The notes under the pieces are model-generated. The model had not been told where the DNA came from. It ran no database searches and saw only the letters and a list, made by a program, of their open reading frames with translations. The position numbers and the translations under genes are program-made. Shown here piece after piece: positions 16,832-24,758 of a stretch of DNA of 64,000 nucleotides (position 1 is its first letter; each line of letters opens with the position of its first letter). Source of the DNA: Bacillota bacterium (lineage in GTDB: Bacteria > Bacillota > UBA4882 > UBA8346); assembly GCA_023426245.1 (NCBI GenBank), contig JAFABB010000008.1, forward strand, positions 1 to 64,000, read 5' to 3'.

Positions 16832-17422
16832 TTACAATTGAATTCCATACATAAATTGATGCACAATCTGTTCGACAAACTCAGCTTGGAACCCAATATA
16901 ACCGTTTAAAGCAAATCCGATATAGGTATTGATATTACCAATAAATGTAGCGGCCAAAGCCAGATGACGCCCATACAAATTATGATGATGAACCGTAGCG
17001 GCTTTAAATAGTTCCTCAATCCGATGAAGTTGAACTTCATTATAACAGCGTACCATTTGGTTGCATTCGCTTTCCGGAGGAGAAAAATACATGGCCAATT
17101 GCATTCTGTAAAAAACACGATTGGCTTTTGCAAATTCAAAATACGCTTTTCCTAGCTCTGCTAAAGTCAGGGAGAGATCTCCTTGATAAACAACGGCTGC
17201 TCCCACGACTCCCGACAGCCTGGAACCATACTCTTCCATAACCGCCTTCAAAAGGCCGTTTTTGCTTCCAAAATAATGATAAAGAGTCGGTTTGGTTATA
17301 CCCGATTTTGCAGCCACCTCTTGAACTCCTACCGCATCAAAGCCCCGGGTTGCAAATAATTCAACTGCAGATATCAAAATTTTTTCACGAGTGTTCATTC
17401 GTTTTATTAAAACAATATCCAA
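16832..17422 (-). CDS. TetR/AcrR-family transcriptional regulator
   Basis: 196 residues. N-terminal HTH: REKILISAVELFATRGFDAV, then VAAKSGITKPTLYHYFGSKNGL, the canonical TetR pattern; the C-terminal ligand domain is not diagnostic. Start is either TTG at 17422 or ATG at 17398; neither has a good ribosome binding site. It sits between two matching operators and next to the SDR gene, suggesting autoregulation and control of the SDR by a small ligand. Confidence 0.9.
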   Translation of the reverse strand: MDIVLIKRMNTREKILISAVELFATRGFDAVGVQEVAAKSGITKPTLYHYFGSKNGLLKAVMEEYGSRLSGVVGAAVVYQGDLSLTLAELGKAYFEFAKANRVFYRMQLAMYFSPPESECNQMVRCYNEVQLHRIEELFKAATVHHHNLYGRHLALAATFIGNINTYIGFALNGYIGFQAEFVEQIVHQFMYGIQL

Positions 17423-17440
17423 AAAATGATTAATCGGTTG

Positions 17441-17456
17441 TGTACCGATCGGTATA
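17441..17456. promoter_or_regulatory. TetR-type operator upstream of the regulator gene
   Basis: TGTACC-GATC-GGTATA, 19 bases before the regulator's first possible start codon. Same TACC-N4-GGTA core and spacing as the site at 16801-16816. Confidence 0.65.
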
Positions 17457-17570
17457 TAGTATTTGTTCTGAGGTTCATTTTATGCACTGGAAAAATATAA
17501 CTATTCTGGTCAAATTGAAAACATAGCTAAATATCCAATCCAAACGCAATGTTTTATCCTTAGAATTCAT

Positions 17571-17597
17571 AAAAAAAGAGCCCTTTTCAGGACTCTT
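17571..17597 (-). terminator. Terminator after the VIT1-type gene
   Basis: Minus-strand AAGAGTCC/GGGCTCTT stem with a 6-base loop followed by seven T residues, 29 bases past the stop codon at 17626. Confidence 0.75.
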
Positions 17598-17625
17598 CAA
17601 AAAAATCAATGATAAGCTGTTCCCA

Positions 17626-18759
17626 TCAGCCTCCCAAATTAACTCCCACAATGTACCCAATTCCAAAAGTGACAATTGCAGTGGCTAGTCCAAAAAAAAC
17701 CTGGCGGAGGCCTGAAATAATAGGGTGTTTGCCCGTCATCAGCGTAATTACGGCCCCGATGACAAACAAACCAGCCCCACTGCAAATAGCGCTAACGGCA
17801 ATACCGGTGGTGCCTGTAAAGAATATGTAGGGAAAGACTGGAATAATTGCGCCGACAGCAAATAATAAGAAAGAAGTGAAAGCTGCCACCCATGGAGAAC
17901 CACCCAGTTCATCCGGATCGATTCCCAATTCTTCCCGGGCTAAAGTATTCAGCGCTGTGGTGCGATTTGATACGATGCGCTCTGCAAGATTTCTGGCAGT
18001 TGTTGGGTCAATCCCCTTGGCTTGATAGATTAAGATTAATTCTTCTTTTTCTTCTTCCGGGGTTTCGTTGAGTTCCTGCTCTTCGATAGCCATCTGATTC
18101 TGGTATAGCTCCCGAGAACTTTGAACGGAAAGCCATTCACCCAAAGCCATTGAGAGGGCCCCTGCTAAAAGGCCGGAAAAACCGGTAATCAAAATATTTC
18201 TCGAACTGACTCCGGCTCCCGCCACACCCATGACCAGACTAAATACGGAAACCAATCCGTCATTGGCACCAAGGACTGCAGCCCGAAGGGCATTTCCACC
18301 GGTAGCCGGATGTCTGCCTTCAAAATGAGCCAAATCACTACCTTCCAGTCCCCGGCTGGTTTGACTCAACAACTGAAAAATTCTGGCATGAGACTGTTCA
18401 TCCTCAGGCATACGAATGGACTCGGCATCCGTTTGACCCACATATTCCGTAGCAGTACTCTTTTCTATGGAAGCAATGGATGGTAACACAAAAGCCGGGC
18501 CAAGCCTGGCGGCAAGTTTTCCAAAAAGCCGGGTTCGCCAGTCAGGTCTGATACTCGGAACCTCAGCCCCTATTTGGTGAAGCTTTTCCGCCCAAAACTC
18601 GGCATGTCTTTGCTCGGTTACAACCAGTCTGTGATAAACAGCGGCCAAATCCGGGTTAGGTTCTGCCGCTGCCAACTTTTGATAGAGATGAATTGCTTGT
18701 TGTTCTGCCTGAAAATTTTTAAGATACCTAGAGCGTTCTTTTTCGTCCGTTAGTCCCAT
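17626..18759 (-). CDS. Ferritin-like domain fused to VIT1/CCC1-family metal transporter (MbfA-like)
   Basis: 377 residues. The N-terminal half is a rubrerythrin-like four-helix domain with metal-ligand motifs AEQQAIHLY, VTEQRHAEFW and EDEQSHARIF. The C-terminal half is the VIT1/CCC1 membrane domain, beginning LGANDGLVSVFSLVMGVAGA, with about five membrane spans and an acidic cytosolic insert. Fusions of this layout, for example MbfA, export iron or move Fe/Mn across membranes, with the ferritin-like part sensing or oxidising the metal. ATG at 18759 is chosen for GAGG six bases upstream. It follows a thioredoxin-like gene by 31 bases, likely one operon. Confidence 0.85.
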   Translation of the reverse strand: MGLTDEKERSRYLKNFQAEQQAIHLYQKLAAAEPNPDLAAVYHRLVVTEQRHAEFWAEKLHQIGAEVPSIRPDWRTRLFGKLAARLGPAFVLPSIASIEKSTATEYVGQTDAESIRMPEDEQSHARIFQLLSQTSRGLEGSDLAHFEGRHPATGGNALRAAVLGANDGLVSVFSLVMGVAGAGVSSRNILITGFSGLLAGALSMALGEWLSVQSSRELYQNQMAIEEQELNETPEEEKEELILIYQAKGIDPTTARNLAERIVSNRTTALNTLAREELGIDPDELGGSPWVAAFTSFLLFAVGAIIPVFPYIFFTGTTGIAVSAICSGAGLFVIGAVITLMTGKHPIISGLRQVFFGLATAIVTFGIGYIVGVNLGG

Positions 18760-18790
18760 GATAACCTCTTCCAACCTTAAAATTACTAAC

Positions 18791-19129
18791 TCAGAGTGAC
18801 CTCAGAAAATCGTTAAGCTGTTTTTCACTTAAACCGATCCCTAAAATGCCATCCAATCTTTTAAAAAGCTTACCATTCTCAAAAAGCAAAACCGATGGTA
18901 CAACCTCAACTGAGTATTCATCAGCCATGATTTCCTGATCATCTTGAAATAAGAAAGTATAAGGATTAACAGTCTGATTATCGTTGCTTACACGTTCGAA
19001 CACAGGTAAAAATCGAACACAAAAGGGACACCATGATGCATAAACCAGGGCGATGACTCTTCGGTTTGATTCGATAATTTCTTGAAAATCATGAATATCT
19101 TGAACCATGATGCGATGTTGAGTGATCAT
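18791..19129 (-). CDS. Thioredoxin-family protein
   Basis: 112 residues with a thioredoxin fold and active site WCPFC (YASWCPFCVRFLPVF), followed by VEVVPSVLLFENGK with the cis-Pro. The PF dipeptide between the cysteines differs from the usual GP. ATG at 19129 with GGGAGG upstream. Cytoplasmic; no signal peptide. Cotranscribed with the metal-transporter fusion, so it may keep that protein or cytosolic thiols reduced. Confidence 0.85.
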   Translation of the reverse strand: MITQHRIMVQDIHDFQEIIESNRRVIALVYASWCPFCVRFLPVFERVSNDNQTVNPYTFLFQDDQEIMADEYSVEVVPSVLLFENGKLFKRLDGILGIGLSEKQLNDFLRSL

Positions 19130-19306
19130 TTAATATCCTCCCTAAAGATCAATATTTTTGATAAGTCCAATTGATTGGAGTGTTAACTACATAACGGGCT
19201 AAACTTACTAAAATATTTCGGGAATTTTTTTTAATCTCCTGCCTAATAGGATGGTGCTTCTTTCCATTTTTAGCCCCTGTGGAAAAGCGCAACTTTACTT
19301 CAACTA

Positions 19307-19336
19307 TTGCATTTCGCCTTGATCTTCATATATAAT
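19307..19336 (+). promoter_or_regulatory. Candidate promoter of prfC
   Basis: TTGCAT, 18 bases, TATAAT, ending 36 bases before the ATG at 19373. Confidence 0.5.
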
Positions 19337-19372
19337 AAATGATTGTTGATTAAATTCCGGAGGATGATGCGG

Positions 19373-20986
19373 ATGTCGGAAATAAAAGAACTACTCGAAA
19401 AGGAAATTGAAAGGCGTCGTACCTTTGCTATCATATCCCATCCAGACGCCGGGAAAACCACCCTAACGGAAAAACTTCTGCTGTATGGCGGAGCAATTCA
19501 CTTAGCAGGTTCGGTCAAAGCTAGAAAGGCGCAGAAACATGCCGTTTCTGACTGGATGGAAATTGAAAAACAACGTGGAATTTCAGTAACCTCCAGCGCC
19601 CTTCAATTTGAATATAATGGTTATAAAGTCAATATTTTAGATACACCCGGCCATCAAGACTTCAGCGAAGATACCTACCGTACTTTAATGGCTGCGGATA
19701 GCGCAGTCATGTTGATTGATGTTGCCAAAGGCGTTGAAGCCCAGACCATTAAGCTCTTCAAAGTCTGTAAACAACGGGGTATTCCGGTGTTTACCTTTGT
19801 CAATAAATTGGACCGTAATGGCAAAAATCCCTTCGAGTTAATGGAAGAGATCGAAAAAGTGTTGGGGATAGTGTCATATCCAATGAATTGGCCCATCGGA
19901 ATTAACGGGGAATATCGCGGAGTCTATAACCGCCGTCAAGCCCAAATTGAATTATTTGACAATGATGGTTCCCATGGACAGTGGGCGCTCCAATCCACTA
20001 TCGGAAGTGCCGATGATCCGGCTTTCACCGAAATCTTAGGAGCCAATATTCATGAGGCTCTCAAAAACGACATTGAGCTCTTGGATACTGCCGGAGAAGC
20101 TTTTGATTTGGAGCAAATTCTCAATGGCAAGTTAACACCGATGTTTTTTGGTAGCGCCATGACTAATTTTGGAGTTCGGCCTTTTCTCGAGGAGTTCTTG
20201 CAGTTGGCTCCGGCTCCTTTACCCCGCCAGTCTTCCATTGGCGAATTATCTCCGGAAAGTGAGGACTTTGCAGCCTTTGTGTTTAAAATTCAAGCGAATA
20301 TGAACCCGGCTCACCGGGACCGGCTGGCCTTCATCCGGATTTGTTCCGGCGTTTTTTCCAGAGGAATGACTGTTCATCATGTTCAAACCGGTAAGCCGAT
20401 AAAACTTGCTCAACCCCAACAATTTATGGCCCAGGAAAGAGAAATTGTCGATGAGGCCTATCCCGGTGATATCATCGGTCTATTTGACCCGGGAATTTTT
20501 GCAATCGGGGATACTTTATGCTCGGAAAACAACAAACTAAAATTTGAAGATTTCCCGGTATTCCCTCCGGAATTGTTCGCCCGGATCCAACCGGCTGATA
20601 CCATGAAACGCAAACAATTTATCAAGGGAATCACTCAATTATCCCAGGAAGGTGCGGTCCAACTATTCCGGCAACCGGACACCGGCTTTGAATCCTTTAT
20701 CGTTGGAGTGGTCGGTAGCCTGCAATTTGATGTGCTACGCTACAGGCTGCAAAGCGAATACGGCGCCGAAATTCAATTACAGCATTTGAATTATGTAATG
20801 GCCCGCTGGTTAGTTGGCGAAGGGATTACGGCCAAGTCCAAAATTGATCTCCAGGGAGACCTGCTACTAGAAGATGTTCAGGAACGGCCGGTAGCACTAT
20901 TTCGAAGCGAATGGGCTTTTCGTTCGGCAACGGAAAAAAATTCCAAAATTCAGTTTTTAACCGCTCCCCAGCGAGGAGTCGAATAA
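19373..20986 (+). CDS. prfC: Peptide chain release factor 3
   Basis: 537 residues, standard for RF3. Translational GTPase with G1 SHPDAGKTTLTEKLL, G2 region KQRGISVTSS, G3 DTPGHQDF and G4 NKLDR, then YPMNWPIG and the RF3-specific middle and C-terminal domains (EFLQLAPAPLPR, IVGVVGSLQFDVLRYRL). It removes RF1/RF2 from the ribosome after termination. ATG at 19373 follows GGAGG by seven to nine bases; more upstream starts would contain the binding site itself. Ends six bases from the convergent next gene with no visible terminator. Confidence 0.95.
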   Translation: MSEIKELLEKEIERRRTFAIISHPDAGKTTLTEKLLLYGGAIHLAGSVKARKAQKHAVSDWMEIEKQRGISVTSSALQFEYNGYKVNILDTPGHQDFSEDTYRTLMAADSAVMLIDVAKGVEAQTIKLFKVCKQRGIPVFTFVNKLDRNGKNPFELMEEIEKVLGIVSYPMNWPIGINGEYRGVYNRRQAQIELFDNDGSHGQWALQSTIGSADDPAFTEILGANIHEALKNDIELLDTAGEAFDLEQILNGKLTPMFFGSAMTNFGVRPFLEEFLQLAPAPLPRQSSIGELSPESEDFAAFVFKIQANMNPAHRDRLAFIRICSGVFSRGMTVHHVQTGKPIKLAQPQQFMAQEREIVDEAYPGDIIGLFDPGIFAIGDTLCSENNKLKFEDFPVFPPELFARIQPADTMKRKQFIKGITQLSQEGAVQLFRQPDTGFESFIVGVVGSLQFDVLRYRLQSEYGAEIQLQHLNYVMARWLVGEGITAKSKIDLQGDLLLEDVQERPVALFRSEWAFRSATEKNSKIQFLTAPQRGVE

Positions 20987-20991
20987 TTTCT

Positions 20992-21570
20992 TTATAACAA
21001 TTTCTTAACTGCTTCCCACAAAGCATCACATAGTTCCTCCCCGGAAAACTCGATTCCGCCGACATAACAAACCGCTTCTTCCGGGGCGAAACTAATATTT
21101 GGCTCTCCTTGATGCTCCTTTAATATATCGATCATTTGACCGATATTTAAAAGTGGCAAACAATTTTCTTTGTTGATATAGTGTTCCTCAGATCGTTCGT
21201 TTTTCTCATCCGGGCTCATTTCGTTTTCCATGAACCCGTTCTCCGGCTGTTCTGTAAAATCGTCCCCATTCTCTGTTGAGATATCCCAACCATTGCTATC
21301 GTCCTCCTCGGAGGAGGCTTCCAAGCCTCCATATTCCGGAATACCGTTAGGATAATAGACCTTTAAGATCACTTCACAATTTCTGGGTGTACTATGGACT
21401 TTGGCATCCAAAACTAAAATAATAGCAATATCATGGATGTCATTTTCAACGTCTCTCCAGACAATTTCAAACGCTAAATCATACTTACAGGGCAGCCATA
21501 AATCCCGTAAAGCACTTTTCTGGGTTTCGCTTAATTCCCGGAAATCTCCCGGAGAAAGACACTTTTTCAT
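20992..21570 (-). CDS. Hypothetical acidic protein
   Basis: 192 residues, unrecognised. The first 90 residues form an alpha/beta region (RDLWLPCKYDLAFEIVW), then an acidic low-complexity linker rich in Glu, Asp, Asn and Ser, then a small C-terminal domain starting LPLLNIGQMIDILKEHQ and ending ALWEAVKKLL, which occurs as a recurring tail in some Firmicutes hypothetical proteins. No signal peptide. ATG at 21570 has GAGG nine bases upstream; an earlier start at 21609 would overlap the previous gene. 28 bases downstream of the degenerate HD-GYP gene, so probably cotranscribed with it. Confidence 0.7.
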   Translation of the reverse strand: MKKCLSPGDFRELSETQKSALRDLWLPCKYDLAFEIVWRDVENDIHDIAIILVLDAKVHSTPRNCEVILKVYYPNGIPEYGGLEASSEEDDSNGWDISTENGDDFTEQPENGFMENEMSPDEKNERSEEHYINKENCLPLLNIGQMIDILKEHQGEPNISFAPEEAVCYVGGIEFSGEELCDALWEAVKKLL

Positions 21571-21598
21571 TTTACGTTTCCTCGATAGTCTTAACGAA

Positions 21599-23593
21599 TT
21601 ATTGATCAAATTTATCTTTTAATGCGCTGGTAATAAACAATGTCAAGTCCGTTTTTAAATCCTTCTGAATCGGTGTCGAAAGTTTCTGACCATTCTGATC
21701 ATAAAGCACCTCAATCATTGGCCTTGTTAAAAAATTTGGATTCACCCTGAGCACTTTTGCCTTCTCTCCATTATTTAGTAATACATAAGAGCCAATTAAG
21801 AAGGGAGTGATACATTGCAAAAAAGCCTTTTTAACCTCGGGATTAATATGGGTGCCGTAACAATCTCGAATATATTCAATGACTTCATGCGGCATTAATC
21901 TCTGACCGTTTATTCCTTGATTCATTAAAGTTAAATATGTATCCGCTAGAGCTACAATCTCGACCAAGTTTTGCTCTTTCACCAATTCACCGGATTCACT
22001 CTGAGCAGGAACAAACTCACTCGTCCGGCGCGCTCCTTGCGGATTTGTTTTCAGCTCCCATAAGCGATCAAAACTTAAATGGTCAGCTTGCACTATCCAG
22101 GGATCGGCGGGATTGTTGCCAAGCAAACTCTCAACCCCATTATATTTCCTGGCAATTTGCATTTTACCCGAATCTACCCCTAGTTTTGCAATTTCTGATT
22201 CTTTCAGTCTCGAAGGACTATAACCCATAAAAGCGGCCGCCATAACAGATAAGGAATTCACACTCAGGCAATGATAAAAAGCACTGCCATCCAATGCTTG
22301 GATCGTAACTAGGTCATTCACTAACTCTTCGCTGGCGAGCAGTTCTCCAAGCGTTGTTCGGGTGGTTTCAATCACTTGGGGAGGTATTAATTCCGGATCC
22401 AGCTTTGCTATTTCCCGTTTAGCAACCATTAATGCTTCAGATTGAGTAACAGAGAACTGTTCCGGTGTGACTAAAAAACTGCTGTCACCAATATTACTTG
22501 AATTTTGGAATAAACTATCATGGCGATGGTTATTCGACGGATGCCCAATTTCTTGGTGTTTCAAAGAATTCACTTTTTCCGGGGTGTATTGAAGTTGATT
22601 ATCTCCTGAATGGAGCTTTTCTAAAGTAGCGGCTTGACTCTCCAATGAAGGTTCAAAAAGTCGGTTAAACTCTTTCAATCCAACATTAAAATTCCCCAAA
22701 ACACCAAAAAGATGCCGGAATACTGAGGAAGCATGGCGGCCGTCGGGAGCAGTGGAAATCTCAAAATATTCCCCGCTATTTTTTACGGATGAAAAAACGA
22801 TTTCTTTGGAAAATAATCTTGTTCTATCAAGTTCTCCTTCAGGAATACCCATATTGGGCAAGTCTTCATTCTGTACCGGATCAATAAATGAAGAAATTTG
22901 CTGATAGACCTTACTCCCTGCTGCTTCCTGAAGAAAATTGTGATTATCACTATTTTCGTAGCGCTCCAAAACAACGCGGACAGCATTTTCATAATCATGA
23001 TGAAATTGATGTAATCTCTCATGACTTTCCGAATGGTGGTTCAGCTTTGTTATTTCCCGAGGCGTCGGGAGATGGCTTAAGAGTTTTTTAGCAAGATCCC
23101 TTTGGCCCGTGCTGACGGAAATGACTCCTGTCACCATTTTTGTCAAGTGTTCAAAATCATAACCTGCAGAATTGCCGATTAATATTGAAAAAATGCAATC
23201 CATTCCCAAATGGCGAAAAGCATTGATGTTCATTGCCCTGATTTCAACCAAACTTTTAAGAACTTGGTCATCAGAAAGTATTTTAGCCATTACCTCTTCG
23301 ATAGTCCGTCTCATTGAGGACGGAAGTTGTTCTTCACTTAGTTCATTAGCGAAATCCTCCACCAAATGAAACAAGTCCTCTTTGGCTTGTAAATACAGTT
23401 CTTGATCAATTTCTACCGTATCACCCTGTTTATCAATAACATATACCGAGTTTACACCCCATTCGGACAAGCGCTTAATGTAACTGGATTTAAGGCAAGC
23501 ATCTTTAACCAGTAACACATTGCCTTTCCGGGTAAAAATATTTTTTGCTAAAACCATGCCGTCGGTGATTTTGTTTAATGTTATCAGTTTCAT
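21599..23593 (-). CDS. HD-GYP-like protein with degenerate active sites
   Basis: 664 residues. The start (MKLITLNKITDGMVLAKNIF, then LLVKDACLKSSYIKRLSEWGVNSVYVID) is the N-terminal module that precedes HD-GYP domains in Firmicutes. The C-terminal third follows an HD-GYP domain: HCLSVNSLSVMAAAFMG, then LGVDSGKM where an active enzyme has LLHDIGK, NLVEIVALADTYLTLMN for the late helix, and VIEYIRDCYGTHINPEVKKAF with the usual tail GSYVLLNNGEKAKVLRVNP. The HD pair and the HH..GYP loop are missing. An N-terminal copy around FRHLGMDCIFSILIGNSAGYD looks equally degenerate. It is therefore unlikely to cleave cyclic di-GMP and may be a binding or regulatory relative. Confidence 0.75.
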   Translation of the reverse strand: MKLITLNKITDGMVLAKNIFTRKGNVLLVKDACLKSSYIKRLSEWGVNSVYVIDKQGDTVEIDQELYLQAKEDLFHLVEDFANELSEEQLPSSMRRTIEEVMAKILSDDQVLKSLVEIRAMNINAFRHLGMDCIFSILIGNSAGYDFEHLTKMVTGVISVSTGQRDLAKKLLSHLPTPREITKLNHHSESHERLHQFHHDYENAVRVVLERYENSDNHNFLQEAAGSKVYQQISSFIDPVQNEDLPNMGIPEGELDRTRLFSKEIVFSSVKNSGEYFEISTAPDGRHASSVFRHLFGVLGNFNVGLKEFNRLFEPSLESQAATLEKLHSGDNQLQYTPEKVNSLKHQEIGHPSNNHRHDSLFQNSSNIGDSSFLVTPEQFSVTQSEALMVAKREIAKLDPELIPPQVIETTRTTLGELLASEELVNDLVTIQALDGSAFYHCLSVNSLSVMAAAFMGYSPSRLKESEIAKLGVDSGKMQIARKYNGVESLLGNNPADPWIVQADHLSFDRLWELKTNPQGARRTSEFVPAQSESGELVKEQNLVEIVALADTYLTLMNQGINGQRLMPHEVIEYIRDCYGTHINPEVKKAFLQCITPFLIGSYVLLNNGEKAKVLRVNPNFLTRPMIEVLYDQNGQKLSTPIQKDLKTDLTLFITSALKDKFDQ

Positions 23594-23767
23594 AGGTCTC
23601 TTGAAGTAAATTTTTTATTTTGGGTTGAGAAATTGCTATTGAATTCGCGAAAATAATTCTTTTCTCCTGCAAGACTACATAAAATTTAACCATCCCTTAC
23701 AAAATGAGGAATATCCATACTAAATTAACATATCAATTATCAGGTTCAATTGTAAAGGAGGATTTTC

Positions 23768-24172
23768 ATGGCTGAGTTTTATCAAAAGGTAAAACAAGAG
23801 ATTGAAAAAGGAATTTCCAACGTAAGTATTCGTTCCAAAGAAGTGCTGGAAGATATCAAAATAAAAAAACAAGCGGAAAATCTGGAGGAACAAATTAACA
23901 TTTCCTTGAGAGAATTGGGGCAAGAAGTGTATGCCATGTTTATTGCTAATCTTTTTAATCAGGAAGAAATAATTCAAAAGTGTGACTCCATTGCCGGGTT
24001 GGAGCACCAATTACAGGAAAAAAAAGAAGAACTGAGTCTGATTCATTTGCAAGCAGGAACCGCATTAGGAAAACTATATTGCAACAACTGCAAGGCAAAA
24101 CTTACCGAAGGCGCCCAATATTGTGGGCAATGTGGCCAAAAGGCTCCAGTGCCAGACATCTCCGAAGAATAA
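23768..24172 (+). CDS. Small coiled-coil protein with C-terminal zinc ribbon
   Basis: 134 residues. The first 100 are helical coiled coil rich in Glu, Lys and Gln; residues about 104-125 form a zinc ribbon CNNCKAKL...CGQCGQK (two CxxC knuckles). No signal peptide or membrane span. Start ATG with AAAGGAGG upstream; a good terminator follows. This architecture is common in Firmicutes proteins of unknown function; the ribbon may bind partner proteins or act as a redox switch. Confidence 0.8.
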   Translation: MAEFYQKVKQEIEKGISNVSIRSKEVLEDIKIKKQAENLEEQINISLRELGQEVYAMFIANLFNQEEIIQKCDSIAGLEHQLQEKKEELSLIHLQAGTALGKLYCNNCKAKLTEGAQYCGQCGQKAPVPDISEE

Positions 24173-24185
24173 TCACCAATACTAC

Positions 24186-24224
24186 AAAAAAGAGATCCTT
24201 TGTGAATAAATGGATCTCTTTTTA
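24186..24224 (+). terminator. Terminator of the zinc-ribbon gene
   Basis: AAAAAGAGATCC pairs with GGATCTCTTTTT around a 13-base loop; the T-run completes the signal. It could work in both directions. Confidence 0.8.
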
Positions 24225-24496
24225 ATAGTACAAAGCTCGTGTCAACGCCAAAAAATATAAAAAAAATAATATATGTTGAATTTAAATTTTGAAAAAAGTC
24301 GGCCTAAAAAAAGTTAACGGAGACTGGATTCATCGCCTTTATTAAAGGCGCGGATTTACTGGATTAAGAAAATAGATAATTCATAGGGGTTTTAAAAAAA
24401 TCCTGTAAATCCACAAAATCATGTTAATCCTGTTTAAGTTCTTTTCACTTGGGTTTACGTTCAACGTCCAGCATTCAAAAATTTATTTCACCTTAT

Positions 24497-24750
24497 ATCG
24501 AAGATGAAATCCAATCTTTCGTTCCTGAAATTTTATCTACCGGAGATGAAATCCAATCTCCCGTTCCTAAAATCTCATCTCCCGGAGATAAAATCCAATC
24601 TTCCGTTCCTGAAATTTTATCTCCCGGAGACGAAATCCAATTCCCGTTCCTGAAACCTCATCTCCCGGAGATAAAATCCATTCTCCCGTTCCTAAAATTT
24701 TATCTCCCGGAGACGAAATCCCCTCTTCCATTCCTAAAATCCCATTGGCA
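24497..24750. repeat. Second intergenic island of 21-bp tandem repeats
   Basis: About 12 units of 21 bp, alternating GAAATCCAATCTCCCGTTCCT-like and AAAATCTCATCTCCCGGAGAT-like copies (42-bp higher period). One unit near 24640 has lost a base, which throws the plus-strand open frame out of register with the repeats, arguing against coding. It lies just past the end of cysN. The 24225-24496 stretch before it holds only AT-rich DNA. Same period and same A/T-rich plus C/G-rich alternation as the island at 3424-3790. Confidence 0.75.
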
Positions 24751-24758
24751 GTTCCGAT

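Noticed and set aside
17475..17675. Minus-strand 66-codon frame after the TetR gene
   Set aside because: Overlaps the end of the VIT1-type gene and its terminator; no homology or start signal.
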